Shown: in pieces, positions 1-11,422 of the stretch
Position numbering within the stretch: position 1 is the first letter of the stretch
Layout: every line of letters starts with the position of its first letter
NCBI RefSeq assembly: GCF_024323335.1
Contig: NC_066583.1
Coordinates: forward strand, 364,477,877 to 364,541,876
Length of the DNA: 64,000 bases
Direction of reading: 5' to 3'
Source: Lathyrus oleraceus
Taxonomy: Eukaryota; Streptophyta; Magnoliopsida; Fabales; Fabaceae
Notes under the pieces: model-generated
What the model was told of the DNA's origin: nothing
The model's input: the letters and a program-made list of their open reading frames with translations, nothing else
Database searches by the model: none
Translations under genes and position numbers: made by a program

Positions 1-959
1 AAAGCATCATGATATTAAGCCAAACAATCTGTTGGGCATCATTATATCAAAGGCCAAGTTCATTCACATAAATCACTATACCAAAATTCATCACACATCC
101 AAAGGCATCACATTGCCTTAACTTCAACTATTAAGCTAACTAACCAAATCAGTTAGCAACTAAACCAAGCCAATTGCCCTAACCAATTAAACCAGCCCCT
201 AACTACCAATTTAGTTAATATATAAGCTAACTAACTTACATCTAAGTTAGTTGCAATTAACTTATAACTGCCAATAACTAAACCTAGTAGCTAAATCCTA
301 CTAACATAATAGTTCAAACATTCACTAACAATTCAAAAAAATAGCTTAACAAGTTAATATCATTAACTATCACATTTCTAACTATTAAAAATTAACTAAT
401 AGTACCCTAACTATTTTCTCTAATCTAATTACCATAGCAGTTCAGTTCAATCCTAGCAAACACCAACTAACTGAAACACTAATTCAATTAGCATATCATC
501 AGCTAACATAACTAATTGATCCTCCTCAACTAACATAACAGTTCCACTAATCAAACTAACTAAGTCCAAAAGTTTTAACCCAGTTCACTTCTAATTCACA
601 CTAACAGTTCAACTAGCCTAACAACTAACGTAACTGTCAAAGTTTCAAACTAACTAACATCAACTAACATTGTTAGTTAACCTAACTAATTTGCTCATGA
701 AATTAACTAAACTTAATAGCTGGCCTAACTCTAAAAACCTTGCCCTAACAAATTTCCAATTTAGTTGGCGTTTCCATTTCTATTTAAGCAACATTCATCT
801 GCAATCATCAAAAATAACAATTCACTCTCAGCGAAATTCACCCTCACCCTGACTTTACAAATTCTCTCCATTATCTCTTCTCACAATCTCACCAACGCAC
901 TCAAAGTTCAAATCACCATTGTTGAGCAAAACTTCACCTTGGAGTTTTGCTTCAACTGA
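1..959. repeat. AACT-rich low-complexity tract
   Basis: About 1 kb of AT-rich sequence dominated by short degenerate words such as AACTAACT and CTAACATA, with few G residues on this strand. No coding frame resembles a protein family. It looks like decayed simple-sequence or LTR/UTR material of a retroelement, but no element ends are visible. Confidence 0.5.
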
Positions 960-2713
960 GCTAAACCTCACTTCTATACACTCTTCACTTAACAAGAACA
1001 ACCACACATAACAAATATCTTATAGACTATTCATAGAAGAAGAAATAAAGACAAGAAGCAAGGGATTCAAAGTGTTTACCTATTAGTATCACCGGTCTTC
1101 CCATCTTCAACGAAATTTTAACAATTCCCAGGACACGCCTCCGCCCTGTAGGTAGGATCTTCATTTCTCCCTTATTTTATCCAAATTTTTACCAGGTTGT
1201 AGAGGGGAATCAAATCCCTAAGGTGTCATGCTTTGATTCCCCTCCTATTATGTTTAATTTTAGTTTGTGTATTTTAGGGTTCTTGGTGTTTTATGTTTGA
1301 AATAGAGGATTCAATGGAAATTAGTTGATTTAAGGGTAAGAGGTGCATAAAGGAGGTGAGAACGAATATATTGGTGAGGGTTTTGGCCATTTCTGGGTTG
1401 CTCTGCCGCCTCCGGTGTGGAGTAGAGATTTCTAGTGAGGGGACATGTAGAAGAGGAGGAGAGGAGCAGTTGTTTGAAATAAAACTAAAATGAGTGAAGT
1501 TTGATACCTTTCACCCATTTGCCTCATGCATTGGCCTTCAACTCCAAGCCCAAAAGGCTTTGTTATTTGGCATGTTGTCTTGCTTACTCACCTGCCCATT
1601 ATGATTCAACAAAGAGTATCAGCTTGGGCCTCTGTATTTTTGGCCCATCGCCTTTTACTAGTCAAACACCCTGGTCCAGCTTCACACCCCCATGCAGAGT
1701 GAATTAGTTTAATTATTTTTGTTTTGTTTTCTTTCTCTTTGGATATTTTCTCATAAACATAAAAAGTTACATGATAAAAATACACATTATTTTCATACTC
1801 ATTTCAAAACATGAATTTAGATTAGGTTTTTTAATTAGACTTGGTTTTTTTAGGTTTATTTCTCAAATGCAAATTAGTTTGAAATTAGGGTTTGGATGTG
1901 TTAGATTCATTTTCTATCCCTTTTAAATTTTCTTCATAGTTTCATGTATGGATCTTAGCATGAAAATGATGTGGATTGATTAGCTGATCAAATTCAATTT
2001 TGATCAATTAATTACATTTTTTTGAATTAGACCTTTTGTTGTATGGATTTCATGAACAATTTGCATGCTCCCTTAGGATTCCTATTCATTCAAGGGATCA
2101 TAAGTCCATTGATCACTTGATCGAATTGGATCTTTACACTCGCATTATACCTGATCCGTTAAGTCATTCATGAGGCCTTTCACATTCAAGACCCTGAAGA
2201 TATAAGGACATCAAGACTTGATCATGCTGAGCTTCATCTCTTCAAGCATATTTTGACTCATCCCTTTCAAAACAAAAAACTTTTTTTTCTTCAAAATATT
2301 CTTTAATTATGATACGAATTGTGTGCCTCGAGCCTTAAGTAATGGAGAAGAATGAGATGGGGGTTTTCTACCCTTGTTCTGAATATCTTTGAATACATGA
2401 CATAGGCCTTAGTTATTCAAAGTATTCTCTTCCATTCATAGACTTTAGTGTAATTTAAACCATACAATTCTCAACTTTCAACCTCATACTAAGACTTCAA
2501 CAATCAACATCAATAACACTTTTCTCTTTGAACCAAACACAACGCTATTTGAATACCCATACATTCTTGAGGTTAATCACCTCTGTCATGGGTTAATCAT
2601 CTTCTCTTGGTTAAACACTCATCTCTAAACCATACATAAATCTTAAGGTTAATCATGTTCTCTTGGTTTAACACCTTTTTGGGTTAATCACCTCCTCATG
2701 GTTAAAACCATTT
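960..2713. other. non-coding, LTR-like repetitive sequence
   Basis: No credible gene. Between about 2500 and 2700 the words GGTTAATCA and GGTTAA recur every 20-40 bases. Together with the style of the surrounding text this resembles U3 regions of legume gypsy LTRs. I cannot place the ends of an element. Open frames here (for example 1501-1707) have no recognisable domain. Confidence 0.4.
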
Positions 2714-2797
2714 TCATGCATGTTTGCCTTATGAGACTCAGGCTTAGGCAAACCCCTCTCATGCATGTTTGCTTTGTGAGACTCGGGCTTAGGCGAA
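2714..2797. repeat. tandem duplication, about 45-bp unit
   Basis: Two adjacent near-identical units each begin TCATGCATGTTTGC and end with CTTAGGC(A/G)AA (2714-2751 and 2759-2797). They lie immediately upstream of the Athila-like LTR and belong to the flanking older repeat. Confidence 0.6.
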
Positions 2798-3939
2798 TGA
2801 TGACAGTCCGTCATTGCAAGAATTTAGTCGAAGAATCGGATTAAAACAAGTGAAAGATGAGCCAAAATGAAGAAGAAAGACCAAAGAATAAGGGGAAAAT
2901 AGCTAAGTGTGAAGAAAATGGACTTAGTGGAAATTTAGGTGAGAATCAGAGCAAAAAAGTGCAACTTTCGAGAAAAATCATGCACACCATCACGCGCGTG
3001 ATAGTGCCATAAAAGTTGCATCGCGCCCACGATGCAAGTCATCACGCACTATGGCCCATTTTTCTGGGCTTTTTCTGACGCATCTTATCCATTTTAAGCC
3101 CTTTTTAAGGGAAAATTCTGCACTTTGATAAGGGTTACAAATTTTGGGGAGCAAGGCATGATTTTTACAACATCAAGGATTATTTTTAGGGCATTGAAAG
3201 CCATTAGAGGCCATTACTTCAAGGTAATTCATATGCTATTTTCATTTATCGTTTTCGGTATTGTAATCTGAATTATGAGTAACTAAGCTCCTCTAGGTTA
3301 GGTTGTGTTATGATGAACTTATTTCAATATTGTTGGATAATATGTTGATTTGACTTTGTATGAACCTTTCGATATATACTCTTATTCAATTGCTTATGGT
3401 TCTTAATGCTTTTTATGTGAGATGCTCTTTTAAATTGATTTTGGACACATGGGGAATACTAAACATTAGTCTATATATTAGACCTAGGGAAGTTGTTGTA
3501 CCTACGTTGGTTGAATATGAATAGGAGACCCTGAGTAGTGGCATAGGGAATTAACGTTTTGTGCATCGCCTAATCCTGCTTACGCTGGTGGACTGGGGAT
3601 AGGAAGCTCTGAATGATGATTAGTGAGTTATTTCATGAGGGATCAGTTATAGTGTCTTTATTAATTCACTGTAGGGGTATAGTGATAAGATCATTCATAC
3701 AAGGCATCAAACATTAACAATAGAGAAATAAGAGATTATAAACACAACCTAGCCGCTTTCGTAATCTTGTTTAAGCACTTATTTACTTTTCACATTGCAA
3801 ACTCGAACCCCCCCCCCCCCCCCCCCATTTTACTCTTTTTTATACATTGCACACATTTTGTCTTGTTAAAAAAAAGTCCCTATGGATTCAATCTTTTTAT
3901 TACTGCGACACTATCAGTACACTTGCTGAGAAGTCATCA
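2798..3939 (+). repeat. 5' LTR of a decayed Athila/Cyclops-like element
   Basis: The 1,142-bp stretch begins TGATGA and ends TCATCA, a perfect 6-bp terminal inverted repeat with canonical TG...CA ends. It is followed six bases later by a primer binding site and then by gypsy gag remnants. A GC-rich patch (about 2985-3050) with words such as CATCACGCGCGTGAT is typical in my memory of Athila-type LTRs. The partner LTR is not intact on the far side of the nested insertion. Confidence 0.65.
3808..3826. repeat. poly-C tract (19 bases)
   Basis: An uninterrupted run of 19 C near the 3' end of the Athila-like LTR, about 120 bases before the PBS. Tract length in long homopolymers is prone to sequencing error. 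Confidence 0.8.
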
Positions 3940-3945
3940 AGTTTT

Positions 3946-3963
3946 TGGCGTCATTGCCGGCGA
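3946..3963 (+). other. primer binding site, tRNA-Asp type (degenerate)
   Basis: TGGCGTCATTGCCGGCGA starts six bases after the LTR end. It resembles the tRNA-Asp-complementary PBS common in Athila-type elements (TGGCGCCGTTGCCGGGGA), with three substitutions. This supports the LTR boundary and the lineage. Confidence 0.65.
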
Positions 3964-4099
3964 CTGTTGATATTTAAACAATGCGACGTTTGTGCAACGT
4001 TTTATTTTTTTGTCTCTTTGACTTTAATTTTATTTTCTTATTAATCCTAGGGCTACTAAGGTATTTCCTATTTGTGTATGCGCAGCCCATGATTGGTTT

Positions 4100-6217
4100 T
4101 GACACCGTTTGATCGAGAAATTGAAAGAACCGCATGTGTTATTATGAGAGTAGTCAGGGAAGAAAATATAGCTCAAGGGATCTTAGTTGAAGATCAACCT
4201 CTGATTTCTTCTAACTCTGAAGAAGGAATCACCATGGCAGCTATACCACCCCAAACTATGGGGGATTAATGTAAAAGAACCAATGGATGACAGGTTTCAA
4301 GAGGGTTTGTATACTTTGCCTTCGAAATGGAACGATTCAAACTTGAAAGGAATTGGAGGACAAAAGATTCATCACCACTATTCAGTTTACCTAGCGTAGA
4401 GCAGTGAAACTGAGTCGCTTTATGACTTATGGGAAAGATTCAAACTTTTGTTATATAGATGTTTGTATCACAATATGAAATATGGAGCATATGCAAAATT
4501 TCATTAAAGGTCTCAAGAGTCAAACATGTATGTTATTGGATGCTTCCGCGAGAGGCATTATCCGATCAAAGACTGAACTACAAGTGAAAGAACTTATTAA
4601 GAAAATGTGTATGAATGATTACCACTCAAAAAGTGAAAGATCGGTAAAAATCGAAACGGTGGGCACACCCAAAGGTATGTTAGTTGTTGATACCCATACT
4701 GCACTTTTAGCTCAAATTGAATCGTTAAATAAAAAGCTAGTTGGAAGCAGCTTAGCTAAAGCTGACATGAGCCAGGTACAAGCACACATGTATAAAGTTT
4801 GTGGAGGATAACATGGAAACGAAAGGTGCTCTTTGGAAGGTTCATGTGAAGAAGTCCAATTTTCTAATTTTCAGAAGAACAACCCTTATTCTAAGACCTA
4901 CAATCTGGGCTGGAAAGATCACCTAAATTTTCGTTGGAGCAATAATCAAATTTCAAGTTCTAATCAAGGTATACAATAAAGCCAACAAGCTCCATTTAAA
5001 AGGAAACCTTTGTAGTTTAAAGAGACCTTGCAAAATTTTATCAAAGTAGCTTTAATCAATTAAATAAGAACCATGAAACAATGAGTAGAAACCATGATAT
5101 GTTGATAAAAAATTTGGAGATGCATATTAGTCAATTATCCAGACAAAAAGTTGTTTTTCCAAGCTCAAGTGGAAGATTTACAGGTAACACTGTAGAAAAT
5201 CCTAAGAATGAATCATGCAAGATTGTAAAAACAGGTTTTGGGTTGATTACCGAAAAGGGTGACGATGAAATAGTTAAAGAGGATGTGATTGAGAGAAGAT
5301 GTGATTGAAAAAGAGGAGAGTAACAATCAAGGTGACCTAGATGAAAGAGGATTCACCCTTGATCAACTTATAGATAAAAACTCTCCTTGAAAGAGAACAA
5401 AGAAGTAGATCCTAAATGATCCAAATCCCGAATTACCATATTACGTCAAACTACCATATCCCATAATTAAAAAGAAACCGGTTCAAAACGATGAGGCAAG
5501 GATGTTTTCAAAGTTCAAGGAAATGTTAGCTACACTCCAAGTAAGTATTTCGTTTCATGATATTTTAGAACTAATGCCTAAGTTTTCTAAATTTATGAAG
5601 GCATTACTAAAGGGGACATGAGAGAAAGTGGTCAAGGAACAGGTAAGCATGACCGAGAAGGTTGACATGGTAATGCCTCAAACATTGCCACCCAAGCTAA
5701 AAGACCCATGTAAGATTACTATTTCTTGTAATATTAGTGAAGTGAAGATCCCACATGCTCTATGTGATTTAGGATCTAGTATAAATGTCATTCCGCTAAA
5801 AATAGTCAAAGAATTGAAAGTGGGTGAGATCACACCGAGTAACATGAATCTCACTTTAGCTAATTCATATGTTACTCAACCACTTTGTATCTTACGAGAA
5901 GTGTTAGTACATGTCAATGGTTTAGTGTTTCTTGCAGATTTGTAGTGCTTGATACAAAAGGAAATTCAGGACAATCTATTATTCTTGGACGACCATTCTT
6001 GGCAACTGGGAAAACAAATATTGATGTAGAAACTGGTGAACTTTTCTTGAAGTTCAACAAAGAGAAAGTGGTTTTTAAGGTGTATGACTGGATAACATAT
6101 GCGAAGGACTTGGATACTTGCTACCATTTAGAGGAAAAAGGTAGTAAGGTGGAAAAAGGAAAAGGAAGAAGTGAATTGACCGGCGTGAGGGTATTCCTTG
6201 TGCCTGACGTGCCTTAG
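4100..6217 (+). pseudogene. broken gag-pro of Athila/Cyclops-like gypsy element
   Basis: Translated pieces in several frames resemble legume Athila-type Gag. The first is a capsid-like ESLYDLWERFK segment near 4405-4450. After a frameshift comes the segment at 4482-4811 with KELIKKMC and TPKGMLVVDTH, and then 5081-5308 with the ISQLSRQ motif. The aspartic protease region follows at 5628-6217: the usual catalytic DTG/DLG is seen as CDLGSSINVIP, and a frameshift leads into the ILGRPFLAT block. At least four frame breaks or stops make it non-functional. No reverse transcriptase, RNase H or integrase follows: the frame stops at 6217, directly before the insertion of Ogre-like element 1, and the sequence resuming after that element (26105) looks like the post-integrase untranslated region. 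The pol genes were therefore missing before element 1 arrived, so this was a non-autonomous or deleted copy. Confidence 0.7.
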
Positions 6218-6218
6218 G

Positions 6219-6223
6219 CATAG
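6219..6223. repeat. target-site duplication, left (CATAG)
   Basis: CATAG directly precedes the TG of element 1's 5' LTR and recurs directly after the CA of its 3' LTR at 26105-26109. This is the 5-bp duplication expected of a gypsy integrase. Confidence 0.95.
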
Positions 6224-7483
6224 TGTAACACCTCAAAATTTGCCCCCCTCTCTTGGGACTACCTTAACATATTGCATATCATTTGTTAGGTCATTAGGCA
6301 TTGCATATTGCATATCATGTGGCAACTTTGTGCAAGTCATCCTCATAAGTCTTGATCAGAAGATGAAGAGGTTGGGATGCAAGTTAGGGTTTCATTGAAT
6401 GGACTGGATCATTAGCCATCTGAGGATGTGTGATTCAAATTAGGGTTTCTTGATTTCTCAAGGGGGTTGAGCTTCATCTTGGTTGAAATGGTACATCATC
6501 ATCATCATGGTCTTGTTATCATCCAAGAGATTCAAGAGATTGATCAGACACCTTGAGATTAGGGTTTTGACCTCTGGTCAACCCTAATCAGTTGTATTGG
6601 GGCCAATTAGGGCTTGGCAAGAAGATGGGGTCTATAATGGATATGGGGATCATTTCATGATTATATTGAGCTTATGGAGGCTAGGGTTTCATCACTGAGC
6701 CATTTCATTAGGAGATTGAGGCTCAGCTTGATCAGTGCATAGCCAAATTCATCTATCAATCAGAAAAGTCAATTGTGGTCAACTGTGCTTGATTGTATGG
6801 ATTTGGAGGTGGGAGAGAGTTGGATACACTTCATTCATGTTGAAACAAGTTTCATTTGGCATTTCAAAGATCAAGAATGAAGAAAATAAAGTCAGATGGA
6901 AACTTTCCAAAAATAGAAAGTGACTTGTAATGAAAGTTTCCAAAAATGGAAAGTTTTTCACCACAAAATTACATGTCCAAAAATGCACCAAATGAAATTT
7001 TGTTCAAAATGAAAGTTGTAGATCTTGCTCTCACCTTTCCAAAAAGTCCAAGAACTTGAATTTCTCATGAATGGTTGACAAGTTATGGTCAAATCATTTT
7101 CCAAAAATGCCTAAATTCAAAGTGGCATAACTTTCACATGGAATGGCCAATTTGGGTGATTTTTCTTTGAGCAAACCACATTTCCTATGATCTTTCATGA
7201 TGTATAATCACATTTCCTCAAAAACTCTCATAGGAAAATGGCATTTTTTGAGTGAATTCAATTGCATTTTTGGTGTGAGATGGTGAATTTGAGAATTACA
7301 AGGAATTTGCACATGGGACTTTTTCCAACACACTCCAAATGCCAAATGAAATTTGCTCCAACTGTCATTTGCTGTCACATTGCCCAATTTGGAAAGGACC
7401 ATTTTGCCATTTCACTTAAAAACGCAATTATGCTAATCACTCTCATTTTGCTAATTTGGATTAAGGAATGGATTAAGCAGTGG

Positions 7484-7490
7484 TATAAAG
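7484..7490 (+). promoter_or_regulatory. candidate LTR TATA box
   Basis: TATAAAG about 1.26 kb into the LTR. Element 2 has TATAAGG at the equivalent place (about 1.04 kb from its LTR start), and both are followed by a short C/T-rich context. The corresponding site in the 3' LTR is 22534-22540. The transcription start would lie about 30 bases downstream. Confidence 0.45.
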
Positions 7491-10473
7491 CCTTAACTGT
7501 AACAGAAAATGCTAATCACGTTGCACATTCCAAGGTTCTAACAGAATTTCCCTCCAAATTCTCTCAAATTCTCAAAATTGCTTCACACTTTTTTTCATCA
7601 ATTCTCCACAAATTCTTCATCAATCTTGTTCCTTCTTCGTGGATTCACACTCCATAATCATCATTGAAGGACTGTTTCATTGAATTCGTGGCCAAAGCTT
7701 CAAGAATTGGACTGTTGGAAAGCTTGATCTACAATGGCAACTTCATGATTCTTGCACTTGGAGCTGTTTCGAGCTGAGCTTATCACTTCAATCATCTTCC
7801 TCATCAATAAACTACATCTGTTTCGCATAATTGGAGCCAAAAACACACGAATTCTCATCTGCTTCATTCATAAGGTGAATTTTCGATTTCCTCCATTGAT
7901 CAAATTGTTAGGTGGCTTTTGTAGATCTTTCAGTGTAGATTATCATGATGCTTTTGGTTTTTGATTTGGTTGAGTGTAGAGAGAGAAATCGTGATTTGAA
8001 CATTTGATGTGCAATCTTTTTTCGTTCGATCCGTGCTGTGTAGAAAGAATTAGGTTAAACAAATTACATATTCATGATGTGCTAGCTTAGACGGTCACGA
8101 TGATGTATAGTTTGCTGATTTTGGTTGAGATTGGTTGTTCGTCATTTTCTGGAATTTCTGAGTTTGTTCTTGACGAAGAACACTCATGAGGATGCGTTTG
8201 ATCTTTGTTTGCCATGGCCTGGTTTGAATTGGTGTTTCCCGCTAGCTTCCACCAATCGTGCGCTGCCAACGTTTAAATGAGGAACGCAGCGTTTTGATTA
8301 GTTGTAGGATAATTACAACCGTGCCATTATTCCAATTATATTCAATTCATTTCTTTTTCTTTTTCATTTTTTATTTCATTTTGGTTCATGATCTTGTAAA
8401 AATTCATAGGAGATTCATTTCTTGTCCAAATTTTGTGAGATGTTTTGCATGATTCTCCTTATGATGTGTAGTTTTTAATGGTGATTTTTGTGATTTTTAT
8501 GCACGTGTGAAAAAATAAAATGCCTAGGGATTGTTTGGATGTATGCAATTTGTACATGCTTTTCCATATCATTCATAAAATGATGATGCTTCCAAAGAGA
8601 TTGATGAAATTTTTTGTGCTTATTCTGGACTCTTTGCTGGTGATTTTGATGTGTAGTTTGTAGTTTTTGGATACCTGATGGAGGAGATATGAATTTTTGA
8701 ATAGAGGTGTGACAATTTGTGTCACACCAAGCTTGATGAATTTCATGATTTTATTTGATATGCTTAGGGATGTTGAATTGAGCCAATTTTGTTGTATGAT
8801 TGAGCATATGTATGTTTAGATCACATGTGAATTTTTCTGGAATTTTTGATGGCATTTCCTATTTGATTGGAATTTTTCCCTCTGTTTGGTCATTTTGTGA
8901 TTTTTTGTGACACATGTTACCATTTGATTTGTAAAATTCTGATCATTGATTGTATGAGTGTGCAATTTGGTGGAGTGATTCTAGACACATTATAGGTCAT
9001 CATGGTTTTGATCCCATTCATTTCTCATATGTTGTCACTGTTTTATGATTATTGGAAGATGATGATTGTTTTGATGCCTTGTGTTGGCTTGCTTGAACTT
9101 GTCTGAACTTTATGAATTTAATTTCCATACTTCCATTGATCCAAATGAGCTGAAAATTGATATGCTACTCATTGAATGTGTTCTGTTTAGGTTGGAATTT
9201 TTGTGGAATTTATTGAGCTGTTTTGATATTGATTTGATTGTGATCATTCTATTTGGTCTTTTGAAGTTGCAAATTGCATGTTTGGTGCCTTTTCTTTCAT
9301 GAAATGATGATAATAAATGATATGAGCAGGGGACCAGTGGGATTTGTTTCTAATTTGTTTGATTGTGATTTTGATTAATTTTCACTTGTTGTTTTGGATT
9401 TTTCATCCCCTTTGGACCCTAGGCTTGGCCTAGTGGTCTTGTTTCTCACTTTTGAATTGTGTTTCAGGAAGAGATGCAAAGGCTTTAAGGAGAAAAATGC
9501 AAGTTTATTAAATTGAGTTTGGTTGCTTGTTGTAAGCTAACTTGTGTGTTTTGTAGGATGCTTGGCTCAATTGAGTTGGTTGTGCTTTGCACATGGCATT
9601 GACTGTACATATTAACTGTTAACTTTGTTGTTTTGACTGTGTGACTTGAATACTGACTGTACTTGATTGATTCCAGGTACCACAGTCGCTTTAGTTCTTT
9701 AAGAACTTGTTGTGCTGCTGCTTGGTTGTATAAACCAATTGAGGTAGACTCTCTTGTCTCCATGTAGTCTGGAAGACCTGGCTTGTTATTTAGCCATGCA
9801 ACTGTCTGAAGTCCTCCTTAAGAGGCGATGTTTGTGATTGTTTAACTTTGTCCCCAAGCAGGTAAAGACCTCTATGAGGCAATTGGCGGATAAGAGAGAT
9901 ATGCAATCTATCTCCCGCTATTCTATTGAGTCGTCCCTCTGCTCACACCACTGTGTTGATGCATTGGGACATTAACCCAAGATCTTGTATATTTGTACAG
10001 TCGATTCAGAGTCTTGAGCGTAGAAGGGTTCCTCCATTCTGGACCCACGCTCCTTTGTCTGAAGCTCTCCCTGGCCAGGGATAAGAGCTGTGAAGTCTAA
10101 TCTTCACTCACCTTTCATCTGCTTCACCCTGACTCTCAATGTCAGGGTTAAGAGCGAACACTACCCTGTACAGTTGACTTGCCTCGGGAGTCCACCCTTG
10201 TTTGAGCCTCACTTGACTGGATATAGTGTGTGCTATTTGAAATGTTTGCTTTATTTTGATTGATGCTTGCATGCTTGTTTTTCCTGGTTAGGATTAGCTT
10301 GATGTTGTGCAAGTAGATAGAAACCATAACATAGGGCAATGATGCATGATAACACTAGGCTCGAGTACAGCTCCCTAGTAGTGTGTCTCCCCTTGGTTTC
10401 TGGCTAGAATTTCTTTCCCGTTCAGGGGAACTACGTCGCCCTGATCCTCATACCAGATGAGGTACGTAGGCAG

Positions 10474-10491
10474 GAGACCGTGCGAGGTCTC
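10474..10491 (+). promoter_or_regulatory. U5 stem-loop with GTGCGA loop
   Basis: GAGACC and GGTCTC flank the six-base loop GTGCGA, a perfect 6-bp stem. It is unchanged in the 3' LTR and in both LTRs of element 2 (41360-41377 and 58927-58944 on the other strand). The same loop sequence crowns two hairpins in the 3' untranslated region of each element. Function unknown. Confidence 0.6.
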
Positions 10492-11056
10492 TCCGGGCAC
10501 TTTTTTTTCTTTTTGTGTGTGTTTGCTTGTTAATCCTCTTGTGTGTCAGGATATGGATGTAAGCCCAGCGATTGGCTGTCCGTATCCTGATTGTGTTTGT
10601 TTGGTTCGGAAGCCGATGTAAGTCCATCGATTGGCGTTCGGGTTCCAGGTTTGCCTGTGTTTGTGTGTGTCTTGTTTGGCGTGCGTGAGCCGAACTACGG
10701 CAGCTCTGATTCTCGTTCCATACGAGATACGTAGGCATAGGATGCGATATCCTAGTGATCCCTCTCCTCTTTTACCCCACCTGTGTGGTCTTTAGTGTGT
10801 GTGTGTGATGTTTGTTTAGCAACCTTTTCTTTCGTTTAGAGCGTGGATCCCGTTGAGTACGACGGACGTGAGGGGTGCTAATACCTTCCCCTTGCGTAAC
10901 CGACTCCCGTACCCTTTCTCTTTGGTCGCGAGACCATGCTTTTTTCCAGGTTTACTCCGAGCGTTTCCTTTCCCTCTTTTGGGATAAATAACGCACGGTG
11001 GCGGCTCTGTGTTGTTTTGTTTCAGCCCGCCGGTTGTTTTTCGCGGATGCGACAGC

Positions 11057-11074
11057 TGGCGACTCTGATGGGGA
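11057..11074 (+). other. primer binding site, tRNA-Arg type
   Basis: TGGCGACTCTGATGGGGA two bases after the LTR end. This is the PBS type reported for Ogre elements (complementary to tRNA-Arg). Element 2 has TGGCGACTCTGCTAGGGA at the same place. Confidence 0.85.
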
Positions 11075-11422
11075 TTTGAAAAGGTTGCTAAACAAACATC
11101 ACACAGCACACACATGGTTGGGTAGTATTTTGCTGAATCAAATATCTCTGATTTGTATGATGGAATCAAATGATGAACATCAGAATATTGCTGCCGGGTT
11201 ATTATTTTGTCTCAATGAAGCCAGGATCAAGAGACAAAGTGTTCCGCATATGGATAAACACTGCATTCATGCATGATCATAATAACTTGTGTTTTATTTT
11301 GCAGGTATCTGTTGCTAACGTGCTTGATTGTTTCAGGAATCATTGCTCGTGCTCGCAGAATTGTACCTTTGCACTCAACACGCCCGCACAGATATTTTAC
11401 TCGACGCAATACTCCCAGATTG

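Larger units (their letters stand above)
6224..11054 (+). repeat. 5' LTR of element 1
   Basis: Begins TGTAACACCTC and ends GATGCGACA, repeated at 21274-26104 with about 99% identity and the same total length. U3 is probably about 1.29 kb (TATA box at 7484), leaving an unusually long R-U5 of about 3.5 kb that would be transcribed. The last 200 bp are strikingly similar to the LTR end of element 2, whereas the U3 is not. Confidence 0.95.

Noticed and set aside
2985..3050. Short repeats around CATCACGCGCGTGAT considered as a CRISPR-like array or terminator
   Set aside because: Plant nuclear context, only two or three irregular GC-rich inverted words, no spacer regularity; fits an LTR secondary structure.
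7262..7657. 131-codon frame in both LTRs of element 1 (also 22312-22707)
   Set aside because: Lies across the U3/R region of the LTR, has no domain, and overlaps the probable TATA box; its presence in both LTRs is simply duplication.
11297..11333. A second small intron in the leader of element 1 (TTGCAG ... TTTCAG words)
   Set aside because: Acceptor-like words are present but no convincing donor; the frame is open through this region in element 2, so splicing is not required.
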